Source of the DNA: Bacteroidales bacterium UBA5515
Lineage (GTDB): Bacteria > Bacteroidota > Bacteroidia > Bacteroidales > P3
Length of the DNA stretch: 57,731 bases
Direction of reading: 5' to 3'
NCBI GenBank assembly: GCA_002423895.1
Contig: DIOL01000025.1
Span: 22,489-80,219, forward strand
Both the position numbers and the translations under genes were made by a program. Below, piece after piece: positions 18,912 to 28,268 of this stretch (positions are counted from its first letter, which is position 1; the number at the start of each line of letters is the position of its first letter). The notes beneath the pieces were generated by a model. That model saw only the letters and a list, made by a program, of their open reading frames with translations, did no database searches and was not told the origin of the DNA.

Positions 18912-19037
18912 TTAACGAAGATTTTCTGCTCTATAACGATTTGTAGATTTATACGCATCACAACGTTTTTGTGCACAAGATTCAAAAAGAATTGCTATTG
19001 CGAAAACTCCTAATAATACTATTGCTGCTTTTTTCAT
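18912..19037 (-). CDS. 41-residue predicted lipoprotein
   Basis: The frame reads MKKAAIVLLGVFAIAILFESC at its start: a two-Lys N-terminus, a hydrophobic core and a Cys at residue 21 that could be lipidated. It is followed by a short polar tail with one more Cys, ending AENLR. It has its own -7 element on the minus strand (TACTTTTG, 19104-19111), a 66-base leader and a strong terminator downstream, so it is very probably a real gene. The function is unknown; small lipoproteins of this kind are scattered through Bacteroidales. Confidence 0.7.
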   Translation of the reverse strand: MKKAAIVLLGVFAIAILFESCAQKRCDAYKSTNRYRAENLR

Positions 19038-19188
19038 ATTTATATTTAATTTTTTCTCTGTGAGTATTACTTATTAATAAGTATATACATACTATTTATA
19101 ATGCAAAAGTACATATATTTTAGTTACCATTGTATATAATATCCTCAAAAACGCAATTAAAAAATAATTTATTGCCTTTTTTATATAT

Positions 19189-19866
19189 CTATTTCTTGAT
19201 TTTAGTTTTAATGTTTTCAGTCTCTTTTGGGGGAAGTAAATAATAATTACATACTTCTTTTAATCCACAATCAATACATTTAGGTTTTTTAGCAACACAA
19301 ACATATCTCCCATGAAGTATAAGCCAATGATGAGCAATAGGCATTAGTTCTTTGGGAAAGTTTTTTACTAATTGTTTTTCTGTTTCAAGAGGAGTTTTTG
19401 CATTTTTAGTTAAGCCAATTCTTGCAGATACTCTAAAAACATGTGTATCTACAGGCATATTTGGTTGATTATATATTACTGCTGTTATAACATTTGCTGT
19501 TTTTCTTCCTACCCCATCTAATTCTTGCAACTTATCAACATTATCTGGAACTTGATTATTAAACTTTTCAACTAACTTTTTAGCCATAGAAACTAAATGT
19601 TTGGCTTTATTATTAGGATAAGAAACAGATTTAATAATTTGATATACATCTTCAATTGATGCTTTTGAAAGTTCTATTGCAGATGGATATAATTTAAATA
19701 AATTAGGAGTAACCATATTTACTCTAACATCTGTACATTGAGCTGAAAGAATAACAGCTACAAGAAGTTCAAATGGATTATTATAATTTAGTTCACTTTT
19801 AGCTGTAGGTCGCTCTTTTTGAAAATATTCTATTACTGCTTTATATCTTTCCTTCTGAGTAATCAT
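19189..19866 (-). CDS. nth: Endonuclease III
   Basis: A base-excision glycosylase/AP lyase removing oxidised pyrimidines. The helix-hairpin-helix LDGVGRKTANVI carries the catalytic Lys, VDTHVFRV carries the catalytic Asp, and the C-terminal iron-sulfur loop has Cys spacing C-x6-C-x2-C-x5-C (CVAKKPKC, CGLKEVC), so the [4Fe-4S] cluster should form. At 225 residues it is full length. The ATG overlaps the stop codon of the upstream EEP gene by one base, so the two are co-translated. Confidence 0.97.
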   Translation of the reverse strand: MITQKERYKAVIEYFQKERPTAKSELNYNNPFELLVAVILSAQCTDVRVNMVTPNLFKLYPSAIELSKASIEDVYQIIKSVSYPNNKAKHLVSMAKKLVEKFNNQVPDNVDKLQELDGVGRKTANVITAVIYNQPNMPVDTHVFRVSARIGLTKNAKTPLETEKQLVKNFPKELMPIAHHWLILHGRYVCVAKKPKCIDCGLKEVCNYYLLPPKETENIKTKIKK

Positions 19867-20966
19867 TAATTGTTATCTTTATTAATACTTAAAACAGCTG
19901 AAACTGGAAAATGATCAGAGTTGTGCAAAACTTCTCTTTCAAAACTCTTTGCAGTGAAATAATTCTTATCAAAGAATATATAATCTATTCTATAAGCAGG
20001 CAAATCTCCATTATAAGTAGTTCCAAATCCTTTTCCTTTTTCTACAAAAGCATCATTTAGGTGCTTTATAAATTCTCTATATGTGTAGGAAAACGGTGTG
20101 TCGTTAAAGTCACCCATTAATATTGTTGGGATTTGTTTTTCTTCAAATATTTTTACTAATTCATCTACCTCATGACTCCTTTTGGTGTTTGCCCAAACAA
20201 GTTTTTTAAGAAGAGGTTTTGCATCTTTTTCAATAGTTGTTTTTACACCATCTTCTTTAAGTTTAGAGAATACTTGCTTATCCTCTTCTTCAAGTTTATA
20301 TGATGCAAGATGAAGGTTTATAACTCTAACTTTATTTTTTTTGTTTATTTGAATGTCTGAATATATATAAGAATTGCTTGAATTTTTTAAGGGGAATAAA
20401 ACTCCAGATTGAACAATTGGATATTTAGAATAAATTACATTACCATATACATTATGTTTATCATTCAATGGAGTATAATAATATTTATATCCTAATTTTT
20501 TCACCAATCTATTATGAATAGAGTTTCGCTTTTTTGATGAAGAATAGTCTTGAAAAGCAATAATTGAAGGATTAAGTCTTTCAATATAATTATAAACAGA
20601 GTCTATTCTTTTATCCTTAGGTTCATTCCATTTAGTATCAAAATGAAATGAGCAAACATTATAACTTAGAATTTTAATATCATCACTTTGAATTGAAGTT
20701 CTATGTTCTTCCCCATTAATTTTATATAGATTAGGAATGTAATTTACCTTAATCAATATACAAGCTAAAGGTATAATTATGTATTTCCATTTAATAAATA
20801 ACCAAATTATAATAAATATGATATTAATAAATAGTAAGTAAGGGTAAAAGAATGAAAATAGAGAAAGTTTTGGTAAAACATGTGGAGGGACATAAGCAGA
20901 AGCATAAGATAGAAGTAGTAAAAAAGAACAAAACAAGTTTATTATATAGAAGATTTTTCTTGCCAC
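19866..20966 (-). CDS. Membrane-anchored endonuclease/exonuclease/phosphatase family protein
   Basis: 366 residues. The first 90 hold two or three transmembrane helices, and the rest is an EEP hydrolase fold with SYNVCSFHFD, AFQDYSS, MGDFNDTPFS and NSDHFPVSA; the metal-binding Asn, Asp and His are present. Members cleave phosphodiesters in nucleic acids, lipids or phosphoinositides; the substrate here is unknown. The start is a GTG at 20966, since no ATG is near. It lies 22 bases after a lipoprotein gene and overlaps nth, so the three form one unit. Confidence 0.85.
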   Translation of the reverse strand: MARKIFYIINLFCSFLLLLSYASAYVPPHVLPKLSLFSFFYPYLLFINIIFIIIWLFIKWKYIIIPLACILIKVNYIPNLYKINGEEHRTSIQSDDIKILSYNVCSFHFDTKWNEPKDKRIDSVYNYIERLNPSIIAFQDYSSSKKRNSIHNRLVKKLGYKYYYTPLNDKHNVYGNVIYSKYPIVQSGVLFPLKNSSNSYIYSDIQINKKNKVRVINLHLASYKLEEEDKQVFSKLKEDGVKTTIEKDAKPLLKKLVWANTKRSHEVDELVKIFEEKQIPTILMGDFNDTPFSYTYREFIKHLNDAFVEKGKGFGTTYNGDLPAYRIDYIFFDKNYFTAKSFEREVLHNSDHFPVSAVLSINKDNN

Positions 20967-20988
20967 TTTAAAGTAATTTTATGATTAT

Positions 20989-21483
20989 TTATTGCTTAAG
21001 ATTACGTTTTTTTAAAGAGTCTTTTTTTAGTGAATCTCTTAACATTGCATTTCTAACGTGATCTATTTTAGAATACTTTATATCTTCATCTGTTAAAATA
21101 TCAATTGTATCAACTCCCACCATATCATCAATTTTCCAAATATCTTTTTCCTTTTTCAAAATCCATTCAACATAAGTAATATTGTTTAATGTATCTATGG
21201 TCTTAACATAAACATTAGCACTATCTTCAGAAATATTTGTCTTAATAATATTAAATGTGTCTAGTTTAATAATATCATTTCCTATTGACTGAATAATCTC
21301 AACATACTTTTCTCCATTTTTAGTTGAAAGTATTCTCATATTTTTAAAATCTCTGCTATTAAAATATGAATAATAATCTACTACAACCTTGTTTACTTTT
21401 TCATTTTCATTCTCTTTAGAACAAGAAATAAAAAAAGGAGTAAATAGAATTAAAACTAATAAATATTTGATAATGCTCTTCAT
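20989..21483 (-). CDS. Lipoprotein of unknown function
   Basis: 164 residues from the ATG at 21483 (MKSIIKYLLVLILF); the alternative TTG two codons earlier is less likely. The lipobox is FFISC, followed by SKENENEK. The body is a compact alpha/beta domain rich in Asp, Lys and Val (VVDYYSYFNSRDFKNMRIL), in the manner of NTF2-like or DUF4878-type periplasmic lipoproteins, but I cannot assign it firmly. A minus-strand TAAATTTG -7 element is at 21512-21519. The C-terminus is Lys/Leu-rich. Confidence 0.75.
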   Translation of the reverse strand: MKSIIKYLLVLILFTPFFISCSKENENEKVNKVVVDYYSYFNSRDFKNMRILSTKNGEKYVEIIQSIGNDIIKLDTFNIIKTNISEDSANVYVKTIDTLNNITYVEWILKKEKDIWKIDDMVGVDTIDILTDEDIKYSKIDHVRNAMLRDSLKKDSLKKRNLKQ

Positions 21484-21531
21484 TTGCAATTAATAAGTAT
21501 TATTTGTTTTGCAAATTTAATATTTATTTTG

Positions 21532-24500
21532 TTATATCCATTTAACTAATGGAAAATCCATTCTATTTGGCATCAATGGATGAGTTGGATATATCCTTAT
21601 TGAATAATCGTAAACACCTGCAGAGAATGGCATAACATTAACTTCAAAACTAATTTTATTATGAGAATAATTTGTTGCATTCATAGGTACAATTCTATGA
21701 TAATCTTGAATCAAATCATTTTCTTTTTTTGCAATTACTATTTCTGCACCTAAATGCTCTGGATCAATATCATTAATATGTAAAGTAAGTTTAGCAGAAA
21801 AAACATCTTCCATATTAAGTTTATAATTTTCTGAATCAGGAATTATTAATTCAGTAACTTCTATCTTATTCCATTGTCTTCGCATCCTGTGTTTCCAAGC
21901 AGCGTAATCCCTAGCTTTTTTAGCATTGTTGTCAATCATCAAATGATGTCTTTCAATTAGTTTATTATAGAATTTGTTATAATAATCATCCAATTGACGC
22001 TTCATTGTAAAATGAGGAGCAATTTTTGCAATAGTATTTTTCATTATTTCAACCCACTCATTGCTTACTCCATCTGATGTTTGATTATAATATGCTGGGA
22101 TTATCTTATCTTCAAATGTTTCATAAATTATTTCAGCATCGTAGGCATTTTGATATTCATCAAGTTCATAAAGTTTTTCTTCAGATAAAGCCCACCCAGC
22201 ACCTTCCTTATATCCTTCAGCCCACCAACCATCTAAAACAGAAAAATTAACTACTCCATTCATAACAGCTTTTTCTCCAGATGTTCCAGAAGCTTCCAAA
22301 GGTCGTGTTGGAGTATTAAGCCAAACATCAACTCCTCTAACCAAATATTTGGCAACATACATATCATAATTTTCTATGAAAATGATTTTACCAATAAATT
22401 GTGGCATTTTAGATATCTCTATTATACGCTTAATAAAATCTTGTCCTGCTTTATCTGCAGGATGAGCTTTTCCTGCAAAAATAAATTGAACAGGTTTATT
22501 CTCATCATTTACTAATTTATCCAACCTTTCTAGGTTAGTAAACAAAAGGTGTGCTCTTTTGTAAGTTGCAAAACGTCTTGCAAAACCAATAGTTAGAGCT
22601 CTTGGGTTAAAGTGTTCTTTAATTTGAATAAAAAGCTTAGGATCTTCAGCACGTTGAACAAGTTCTTTACTTAATCTTTTCAACATAAAATCAACTAAAT
22701 CTTTTTTTGTTGATTGATGTAAGTCCCAAATTCTTTTATTATCAATATCATAAATTCTCTCCCAATACTTAGGATTTGATTGGTCTTTAATATATTCTCG
22801 TGTAAAGACTTCATCATAAAACTTACTCCATTTCCTATCTACCCAAGTTGGTTGATGAACACCATTTGTAATATAATCAATATGCAATTCCCTTGGAAAA
22901 TAACCTTTAAATAAGTCAGCAAACATTTCTCTACTAACTCTTCCATGAATTTTACTTACACCATTAACTTCTTGAGAAAAGTTTATAGCTAATACACTCA
23001 TAGAAAACTTTTCATCCTTATCTAATTTATTAACTCTTCCTAAACCAATAAACTCTTCCCAAGATAAACCAATACATTCTGGATAATGAGAAAGGTATAC
23101 TCTTATCAATTCTTCACTAAAAGCATCATGTCCTGCAGGAACAGGAGTATGGGTTGTGAAAAGAGTTGAACTCCTTACAAGTTCTCTTGCTTGAGCATAG
23201 GATATTTTTTTATTAGAAATATAATCTCTAAGTCTTTCTAAAGAATTAAAAGCAGAATGTCCTTCATTGGAATGGAAAATTACAGGTTCAAGTTCTAATT
23301 CTTTTAGCATTCTTATTCCTCCAATACCTAAGAGAATTTCTTGTTTTAATCTATTTTCCCAATTTCCTCCATAAAGTTGGTGAGTAATTGTTCTATCTTC
23401 AGGTTGATTTTCTTCAATATCAGTATCCAATAAATAAAGAGGTATTCTACCAACTTCACATCTCCATATCTTAGCATGAACTTCTCTACCTGGGAGATTA
23501 ATAATTACTTTCTTCCATCTACCATTTTCATTTTTTACAGGTTGAATTGGTAGATGAGAAAATTTTTGAGGAGATAGCTGTGAAATTTGATCTCCATTTT
23601 TAGTAATTTTTTGAGAAAAATATCCGTAACGATATAATAAACCAATACCTACAATATTTTTATTACAATCAGAAGCTTCTTTTAGATAATCTCCAGCAAG
23701 CATTCCTAAACCTCCTGAAAATATTTTCAAAGTGTCATGAATACCAAATTCCATTGAAAAATATACTATTAAATCTCCTTCTTTTTTATTCCCTTCTTCA
23801 ATATATTTATCAAATTCAGCAACAACTTCATCTAATTTTGAAAGGAAATCATTATCGTTAAGAAGTCTATTTATATCTCCCTTTGTCAAACTTTCAATTA
23901 AATGAATTGGACTTCTATCTAAAGCTTCAAATTTTTCAGAATTAATCATGTAAAAAATATCTCTTGCCATAGGATTCCATGACCACCATAAATTTTGACT
24001 AAGTTTTTCTAATCCTGATAATCTTTCAGGGAGAGATTGAGAAACTAATACTTTTTTCCAAATAGGTTTTTCTCCCCAAGAAGCAGAAACTGGTATTTTT
24101 TGATTAATAGGTTGTTTATGTATGTATTGTTCTATTCTTTTTTCGCTCTTATCAAGAGCTAATTCGTATGCTTGATAGTAATATTTAATCAAATTTTGCC
24201 AAAGAGTTGATTTAGAAATCTCAAAAGCCTTTTCTCTTAATTTTTCAATTTCTTCATCATTTAACTGCAAGGTATGTTCAATCCTTGATACAATTTCTTT
24301 AACAGTTTGTTCATTATCTACATCACTTCTACTAACAACACCAAGAGCTCCATTTAGTTCTAAAACATTATTTTGAATCCAAAGACCAAAACCTGCAAGA
24401 TTTGTTGTTATGGAAGGAATATGAAATGCCATAGATTCCATTGGAGTATATCCCCAAGGCTCATAATATGAAGGGAAAATAGAAACATCAAAACCTATTA

Positions 24501-25758
24501 AGAAATCAAAATAATTTAGGTTCACAATTCCATCATTTCCATCCAAATATGAAGGAATAAACATAATCTTAACATTATCTTCAATTGAATTATTAAGTTT
24601 ATTTTCTTTAATTGCTCTTAAAATAGGATCATTTTCAGGATCAAAAAGGTGATGAGTTAGATATTGATTTGATGAAGGTTGTTCAAAAGTATTATTTTCT
24701 ATCTTATCTAAAAGTGATTTATAAATATCAACATTATGTGCAGGAACAGCAATAACAGCAATAATTTGACGTGAGAGTTTTTTGTCATTTAGCTCTCCCA
24801 TTGCATTAATAAAAACGTCTATTCCCTTATTTTTAAATTCGTACCTACCGCTATTTATAATTAAAAGAGCATCCTTATCAATTTTTTGATTTACTAAAGC
24901 TTCAGTAATTTTTATTACCCTATCTCTTGCAAATTGTCTTTTTGTATTAAACTCATCTTCATTTGGAACAAAAGTAGGTTCAAATCCATTTGGAGTAACA
25001 AAATCAACTTCTTTGCCAAAGAAATGCTTACATTCATTATTTGTTAATTCACTAACAGTTGTAAAACTATCAGCATTTTCAGCAGATATTTTTTCTAATG
25101 AAAACTTAGCTCTAATATTAAATTCATTTGAAATCTGATTTGCATCATAATGATTAAGTTCAGAATAAAGAGGAAGATTATTTCCTGCAATACTTCTGCC
25201 AAGAACAGTTGCATGAGTTGTGAAAACAGTAGCAATTTGAGGACAAGTTTTCTTTAAATACAAAATACCTGAACCAGTCATCCATTCATGCCATTGTGTT
25301 AAAATTTTATCTTGAGAACAAAGATAAAATTCATAGTAACTCTCAATAACTTTTGCAGCTGCATAACCAAATAAAAAAGGCTCAACATAATCCCATCCTC
25401 CAGTTATGCTATCAAGACCATAATCTTTCCAAAACTCTTCAAATATCTTATCTTTCTGGGAGAAAAAATTAGTAAAATTAACTAAAATAACTAATGGTTC
25501 TCCTTGAATTTTCCATCTGCCTATTCTAATTCTTAAACCCTTTGATTCTGTATATGCTTTCCAACTTCTTAAAATATAGTTGTCTTCTTGAAATTCTACT
25601 ATATTTTCATTGTTTCTTACAATATCTGGACCAATTAACATATAGTTATCTTGGTGTTTTTCAACTAAAGTCTTAGACTTAGTTGAAATAACAGTATGAA
25701 TTCCACCAACCTTATTGCATACTTCCCAACTTGTTTCAAAAATAAAATCAGGCTGCAT
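21532..25758 (-). CDS. Fused glycogen synthase (GT3) and alpha-glucan phosphorylase (GT35)
   Basis: A 1408-residue protein. Residues 1 to about 550 are a GT3-like glycogen synthase (FETSWEVCNKVGGIHTVIS at the N-terminus; IFPSYYEPWGYTPMESMAF in the acceptor domain). From about 570 a DUF3417-type entry (LSQNLWWSWNP) leads into an alpha-glucan phosphorylase with SNEGHSAF and the pyridoxal-phosphate site EASGTSGEKAVMNG. A short beta-domain follows. One polypeptide could therefore build and break down glycogen. This fusion is known in Bacteroidota. Neighbours do not include a branching enzyme. ATG at 25758, 12 bases from the next gene. Confidence 0.93.
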   Translation of the reverse strand: MQPDFIFETSWEVCNKVGGIHTVISTKSKTLVEKHQDNYMLIGPDIVRNNENIVEFQEDNYILRSWKAYTESKGLRIRIGRWKIQGEPLVILVNFTNFFSQKDKIFEEFWKDYGLDSITGGWDYVEPFLFGYAAAKVIESYYEFYLCSQDKILTQWHEWMTGSGILYLKKTCPQIATVFTTHATVLGRSIAGNNLPLYSELNHYDANQISNEFNIRAKFSLEKISAENADSFTTVSELTNNECKHFFGKEVDFVTPNGFEPTFVPNEDEFNTKRQFARDRVIKITEALVNQKIDKDALLIINSGRYEFKNKGIDVFINAMGELNDKKLSRQIIAVIAVPAHNVDIYKSLLDKIENNTFEQPSSNQYLTHHLFDPENDPILRAIKENKLNNSIEDNVKIMFIPSYLDGNDGIVNLNYFDFLIGFDVSIFPSYYEPWGYTPMESMAFHIPSITTNLAGFGLWIQNNVLELNGALGVVSRSDVDNEQTVKEIVSRIEHTLQLNDEEIEKLREKAFEISKSTLWQNLIKYYYQAYELALDKSEKRIEQYIHKQPINQKIPVSASWGEKPIWKKVLVSQSLPERLSGLEKLSQNLWWSWNPMARDIFYMINSEKFEALDRSPIHLIESLTKGDINRLLNDNDFLSKLDEVVAEFDKYIEEGNKKEGDLIVYFSMEFGIHDTLKIFSGGLGMLAGDYLKEASDCNKNIVGIGLLYRYGYFSQKITKNGDQISQLSPQKFSHLPIQPVKNENGRWKKVIINLPGREVHAKIWRCEVGRIPLYLLDTDIEENQPEDRTITHQLYGGNWENRLKQEILLGIGGIRMLKELELEPVIFHSNEGHSAFNSLERLRDYISNKKISYAQARELVRSSTLFTTHTPVPAGHDAFSEELIRVYLSHYPECIGLSWEEFIGLGRVNKLDKDEKFSMSVLAINFSQEVNGVSKIHGRVSREMFADLFKGYFPRELHIDYITNGVHQPTWVDRKWSKFYDEVFTREYIKDQSNPKYWERIYDIDNKRIWDLHQSTKKDLVDFMLKRLSKELVQRAEDPKLFIQIKEHFNPRALTIGFARRFATYKRAHLLFTNLERLDKLVNDENKPVQFIFAGKAHPADKAGQDFIKRIIEISKMPQFIGKIIFIENYDMYVAKYLVRGVDVWLNTPTRPLEASGTSGEKAVMNGVVNFSVLDGWWAEGYKEGAGWALSEEKLYELDEYQNAYDAEIIYETFEDKIIPAYYNQTSDGVSNEWVEIMKNTIAKIAPHFTMKRQLDDYYNKFYNKLIERHHLMIDNNAKKARDYAAWKHRMRRQWNKIEVTELIIPDSENYKLNMEDVFSAKLTLHINDIDPEHLGAEIVIAKKENDLIQDYHRIVPMNATNYSHNKISFEVNVMPFSAGVYDYSIRIYPTHPLMPNRMDFPLVKWI

Positions 25759-25770
25759 ATACTTATTGTA

Positions 25771-26724
25771 TTATAATGTCTTTATTAATTTATCAGTATT
25801 ACTCAAAGCAATTGAATATTCTTTTTTTAACTTTGAAAAAATATCCTTAACACTCAAAAAATCATTTATAATTGAACTCACTTGTCCAATTTCCAATTCT
25901 CCTTCTTCCAAATTCCCTTCAAAAATTCCTTTTTTTGATTTTCCAACTCCTATTATCTCCAATAACTCTTCCTTAGTTGCTCCTCTATCTTCTGCTTCTT
26001 TTATTTTATTATAGAAACCTCCTTTAAGAAGTCTTGTTGGAGAAAGTTTTCTTAGCAATAGTTGAGTATCTCCTTCTTTTGAATTAATTATTGCATTTTT
26101 GAAATTAATATGAGCAGAGGATTCCTTACTTGAAGCAAATAAAGACCCAATTTGAACTCCTTCAGCTCCAAGAACCATCATTGCAAGAATTTGTTCTCCA
26201 GTAGCAATTCCACCTGCTGCAATAATAGGAATATCAATAATCTTCTTTAGTTGATTAATTAAAACCAAAGTTGTAGTTTCTTCTTTTCCATTATGTCCTC
26301 CTGCTTCAAAACCTTCACCTACTATTGCATCAACACCAGCTTCCTGAGCTTTTAAAGCGAACTTTTCATTAGCAACAACATGAACAACTTTTATTCCATT
26401 GTCTTTTAATTTTTGAGTATAAGTTGAAGGATTTCCTGCAGAGGTAAAAACAACAGGCACTTTTTCTTTAATAACAATTTCAATGTGAGAAGAAGATTTT
26501 GGATTCATTAAAGGAATATTTACTCCAAAAGTATTGTTAGTAGCCTTTTTACATTTATTTATATGATCAAGTAGAACTTCCTCACTCATTGATCCTGCCC
26601 CAATTAACCCAAGTCCACCTTCATTACTAACAGCAGAAGCCAATTCCCAACCACTACACCAAACCATACCTCCTGATATAATTGGAGTTTTGATATTTAA
26701 AATCTCACAAATTCTATTATTCAT
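25771..26724 (-). CDS. FMN-dependent FabK/nitronate monooxygenase family protein
   Basis: The start is taken at the ATG at 26724 (MNNRICEILNIKTPII). A GTG four codons earlier overlaps the promoter -7 box TATCTTTG (26736-26743). The TIM-barrel FMN motifs are GGMVWCSGWELASAVSNEGG, EGFEAGGHNG and IAAGGIATGEQILAMMVLGA, typical of enoyl-ACP reductase II and nitronate monooxygenase. The two cannot be told apart here, and no other fatty-acid gene is nearby to favour FabK. The C-terminal 90 residues are helical and Lys/Glu-rich. It lies just upstream of the glycogen enzyme gene. Confidence 0.85.
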   Translation of the reverse strand: MNNRICEILNIKTPIISGGMVWCSGWELASAVSNEGGLGLIGAGSMSEEVLLDHINKCKKATNNTFGVNIPLMNPKSSSHIEIVIKEKVPVVFTSAGNPSTYTQKLKDNGIKVVHVVANEKFALKAQEAGVDAIVGEGFEAGGHNGKEETTTLVLINQLKKIIDIPIIAAGGIATGEQILAMMVLGAEGVQIGSLFASSKESSAHINFKNAIINSKEGDTQLLLRKLSPTRLLKGGFYNKIKEAEDRGATKEELLEIIGVGKSKKGIFEGNLEEGELEIGQVSSIINDFLSVKDIFSKLKKEYSIALSNTDKLIKTL

Positions 26725-26735
26725 TTTTTTTGCCA

Positions 26736-26765
26736 CAAAGATAAGAGAAAATTTGTAATTTCAAA
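26736..26765 (-). promoter_or_regulatory. Promoter of the FabK/NMO-like gene
   Basis: Minus strand: TTTG (26762-26765), 18 bases, TATCTTTG (26736-26743). It predicts a start site at about 26730, giving a leader of only about six bases before the ATG at 26724. Confidence 0.65.
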
Positions 26766-26782
26766 TATTATTAGTAATTTTG
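26752..26782 (+). promoter_or_regulatory. Promoter of the OMP-rsmE-DUF4159 unit
   Basis: TTTG (26752-26755), exactly 19 bases, TAATTTTG (26775-26782): a full match to the Bacteroidota consensus. It lies 43 bases before the ATG at 26826 and overlaps the divergent promoter of the gene to its left. Confidence 0.75.
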
Positions 26783-26825
26783 GCACTTAAAATTAACATT
26801 ATATTAAAATCAAACTTTAAGTGTT

Positions 26826-27563
26826 ATGAAAAGAGCAATTACTTTCTTTATCCTAAGTCTTCTTGCTGTTAGTGTTTTTTCTCAAGGTTGGAGAAGTGGT
26901 AGATATAAAACAACCCCTCCAGAATATTTAGTTATGTTAAATGCTGATGCAAAACTAATGATGGGACCTAACTCAGAATTAAATCCATGGGGTTATGGTT
27001 TTACAGCGGGTTACCAATATATGACTGGTAAAAAGAAAGGATATATTACTTCTTCTCATGGATTTGGAGGATATTTGGGATTAATTCATTTTGTTAATTC
27101 TAAAACAGATATTCTTCCGGTAGGAAGCCCTCATAATCTTACTTTCTATGAATATAACAATTTCAATTATGTTCCAATTATGCTATCATATAATTATTAT
27201 ATGATTCGCAAAAAGAGTATTTATTTTGTTGGAGCAGACTTTGGAGTTCAAATGATGATAAAGGAAAAAGATTATAAAGATGAAATGATTTCATATTACG
27301 ACGGAGAAAATAAAATCAACATTACACGTTTTCTTCCAAGTGCAAAAGCATATATTGGATATATGTATCAAATAAGTACTGACTTTCGTTTAAGAGCTCA
27401 AGTTGGTGCTGACTACATTATGGGATACACCTTTGATGCAAAAATTCCTTTCACATATAGAGATGAAGAAGGAAACTATCTTGAAGGTCAATTAGTAGGG
27501 AAGAAAAAGACTCAAGGATTATTAAACATTTCTGCATCAATAGGAGTTGTTTATAGTTTGTAA
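26826..27563 (+). CDS. Outer-membrane beta-barrel protein
   Basis: 245 residues with a signal peptide (1-19, ending SVFSQ), no lipobox and a run of alternating aromatic/hydrophobic segments (GYGFTAGYQYMTGKKKGYIT, NYVPIMLSYNYYMI, RLRAQVGADYIMGYTF) ending in VVYSL, as in OmpA/OmpW-like barrels with 8 to 10 strands. No ligand can be proposed. The stop codon is immediately followed by the rsmE start codon, so expression is coupled to a methyltransferase with no obvious shared role. Confidence 0.82.
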   Translation: MKRAITFFILSLLAVSVFSQGWRSGRYKTTPPEYLVMLNADAKLMMGPNSELNPWGYGFTAGYQYMTGKKKGYITSSHGFGGYLGLIHFVNSKTDILPVGSPHNLTFYEYNNFNYVPIMLSYNYYMIRKKSIYFVGADFGVQMMIKEKDYKDEMISYYDGENKINITRFLPSAKAYIGYMYQISTDFRLRAQVGADYIMGYTFDAKIPFTYRDEEGNYLEGQLVGKKKTQGLLNISASIGVVYSL

Positions 27564-28268
27564 ATGCATTTATTTTATTCTCCATCAATAAACCCTTCTC
27601 AAATATATTCTCTTGATAAGGAAGAGTCTTTACATTGTGTAAAAGTTCTTCGCTTAAAAGAAAAGGATATTATTTATATCACTGATGGGAAGGGCAATCT
27701 TCATAAAACAGAAATTATTGAAGCCTCTCCTCGCTCATGTAGTGTTAGAGTAGTTGAAACTCAAGAAGAATTTGAAAAAAGAGATTACTATTTACATATT
27801 GCCATAGCTCCAACCAAAAACACTTCACGCTTGGAATGGTTTTTAGAGAAAGCAACTGAAATAGGTATTGATGAAATAACACCTATAATTTGCGAAAATT
27901 CCGAAAGAAGTGTAATCAAAATTGAAAGACTGGAAAAGATAATTGTTTCTGCAATGAAACAATCATTAAAAGCTTACATGCCAACAATCAACCCTCCTTC
28001 TACTTTTTTAGAACTTCTTTCTAAAACCAATCAAACAAACAAATTCTTAGCAACTTGCAATGAAGAAGGCAGAAAACTTATTAAAGAAGTTTATAAGCCA
28101 AAAGAATCTGTCTTTATTGCCATTGGACCTGAAGGAGACTTTTCTAAAAAAGAAATTGAAGCAGCAACAAATAATAACTTTCAAAAAATAACCTTTGGGA
28201 AGGAACGTTTAAGAACTGAAACAGCTGGAGTTTATGCAGCTGCAAGCATACATATACTTAATCAATGA
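27564..28268 (+). CDS. rsmE: 16S rRNA m3U1498 methyltransferase RsmE
   Basis: Methylates N3 of U1498 in 16S rRNA using SAM. It belongs to the SPOUT/trefoil-knot superfamily. The N-terminal PUA-like part (HLFYSP to about 75) is followed by the knot with AIAPTKNTSRLEWFLEKATEIG, the SAM motif IGPEGDFSKKEI and RLRTETAGVYAA. At 234 residues it is the expected length. Its ATG follows the upstream stop codon with no gap, and its TGA overlaps the ATG of the DUF4159 gene. Confidence 0.96.
   Translation: MHLFYSPSINPSQIYSLDKEESLHCVKVLRLKEKDIIYITDGKGNLHKTEIIEASPRSCSVRVVETQEEFEKRDYYLHIAIAPTKNTSRLEWFLEKATEIGIDEITPIICENSERSVIKIERLEKIIVSAMKQSLKAYMPTINPPSTFLELLSKTNQTNKFLATCNEEGRKLIKEVYKPKESVFIAIGPEGDFSKKEIEAATNNNFQKITFGKERLRTETAGVYAAASIHILNQ

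Noticed and set aside
21532..25758. Two separate glycogen genes joined by an error
   Set aside because: The frame is continuous and the same synthase/phosphorylase fusion is known in Bacteroidota.
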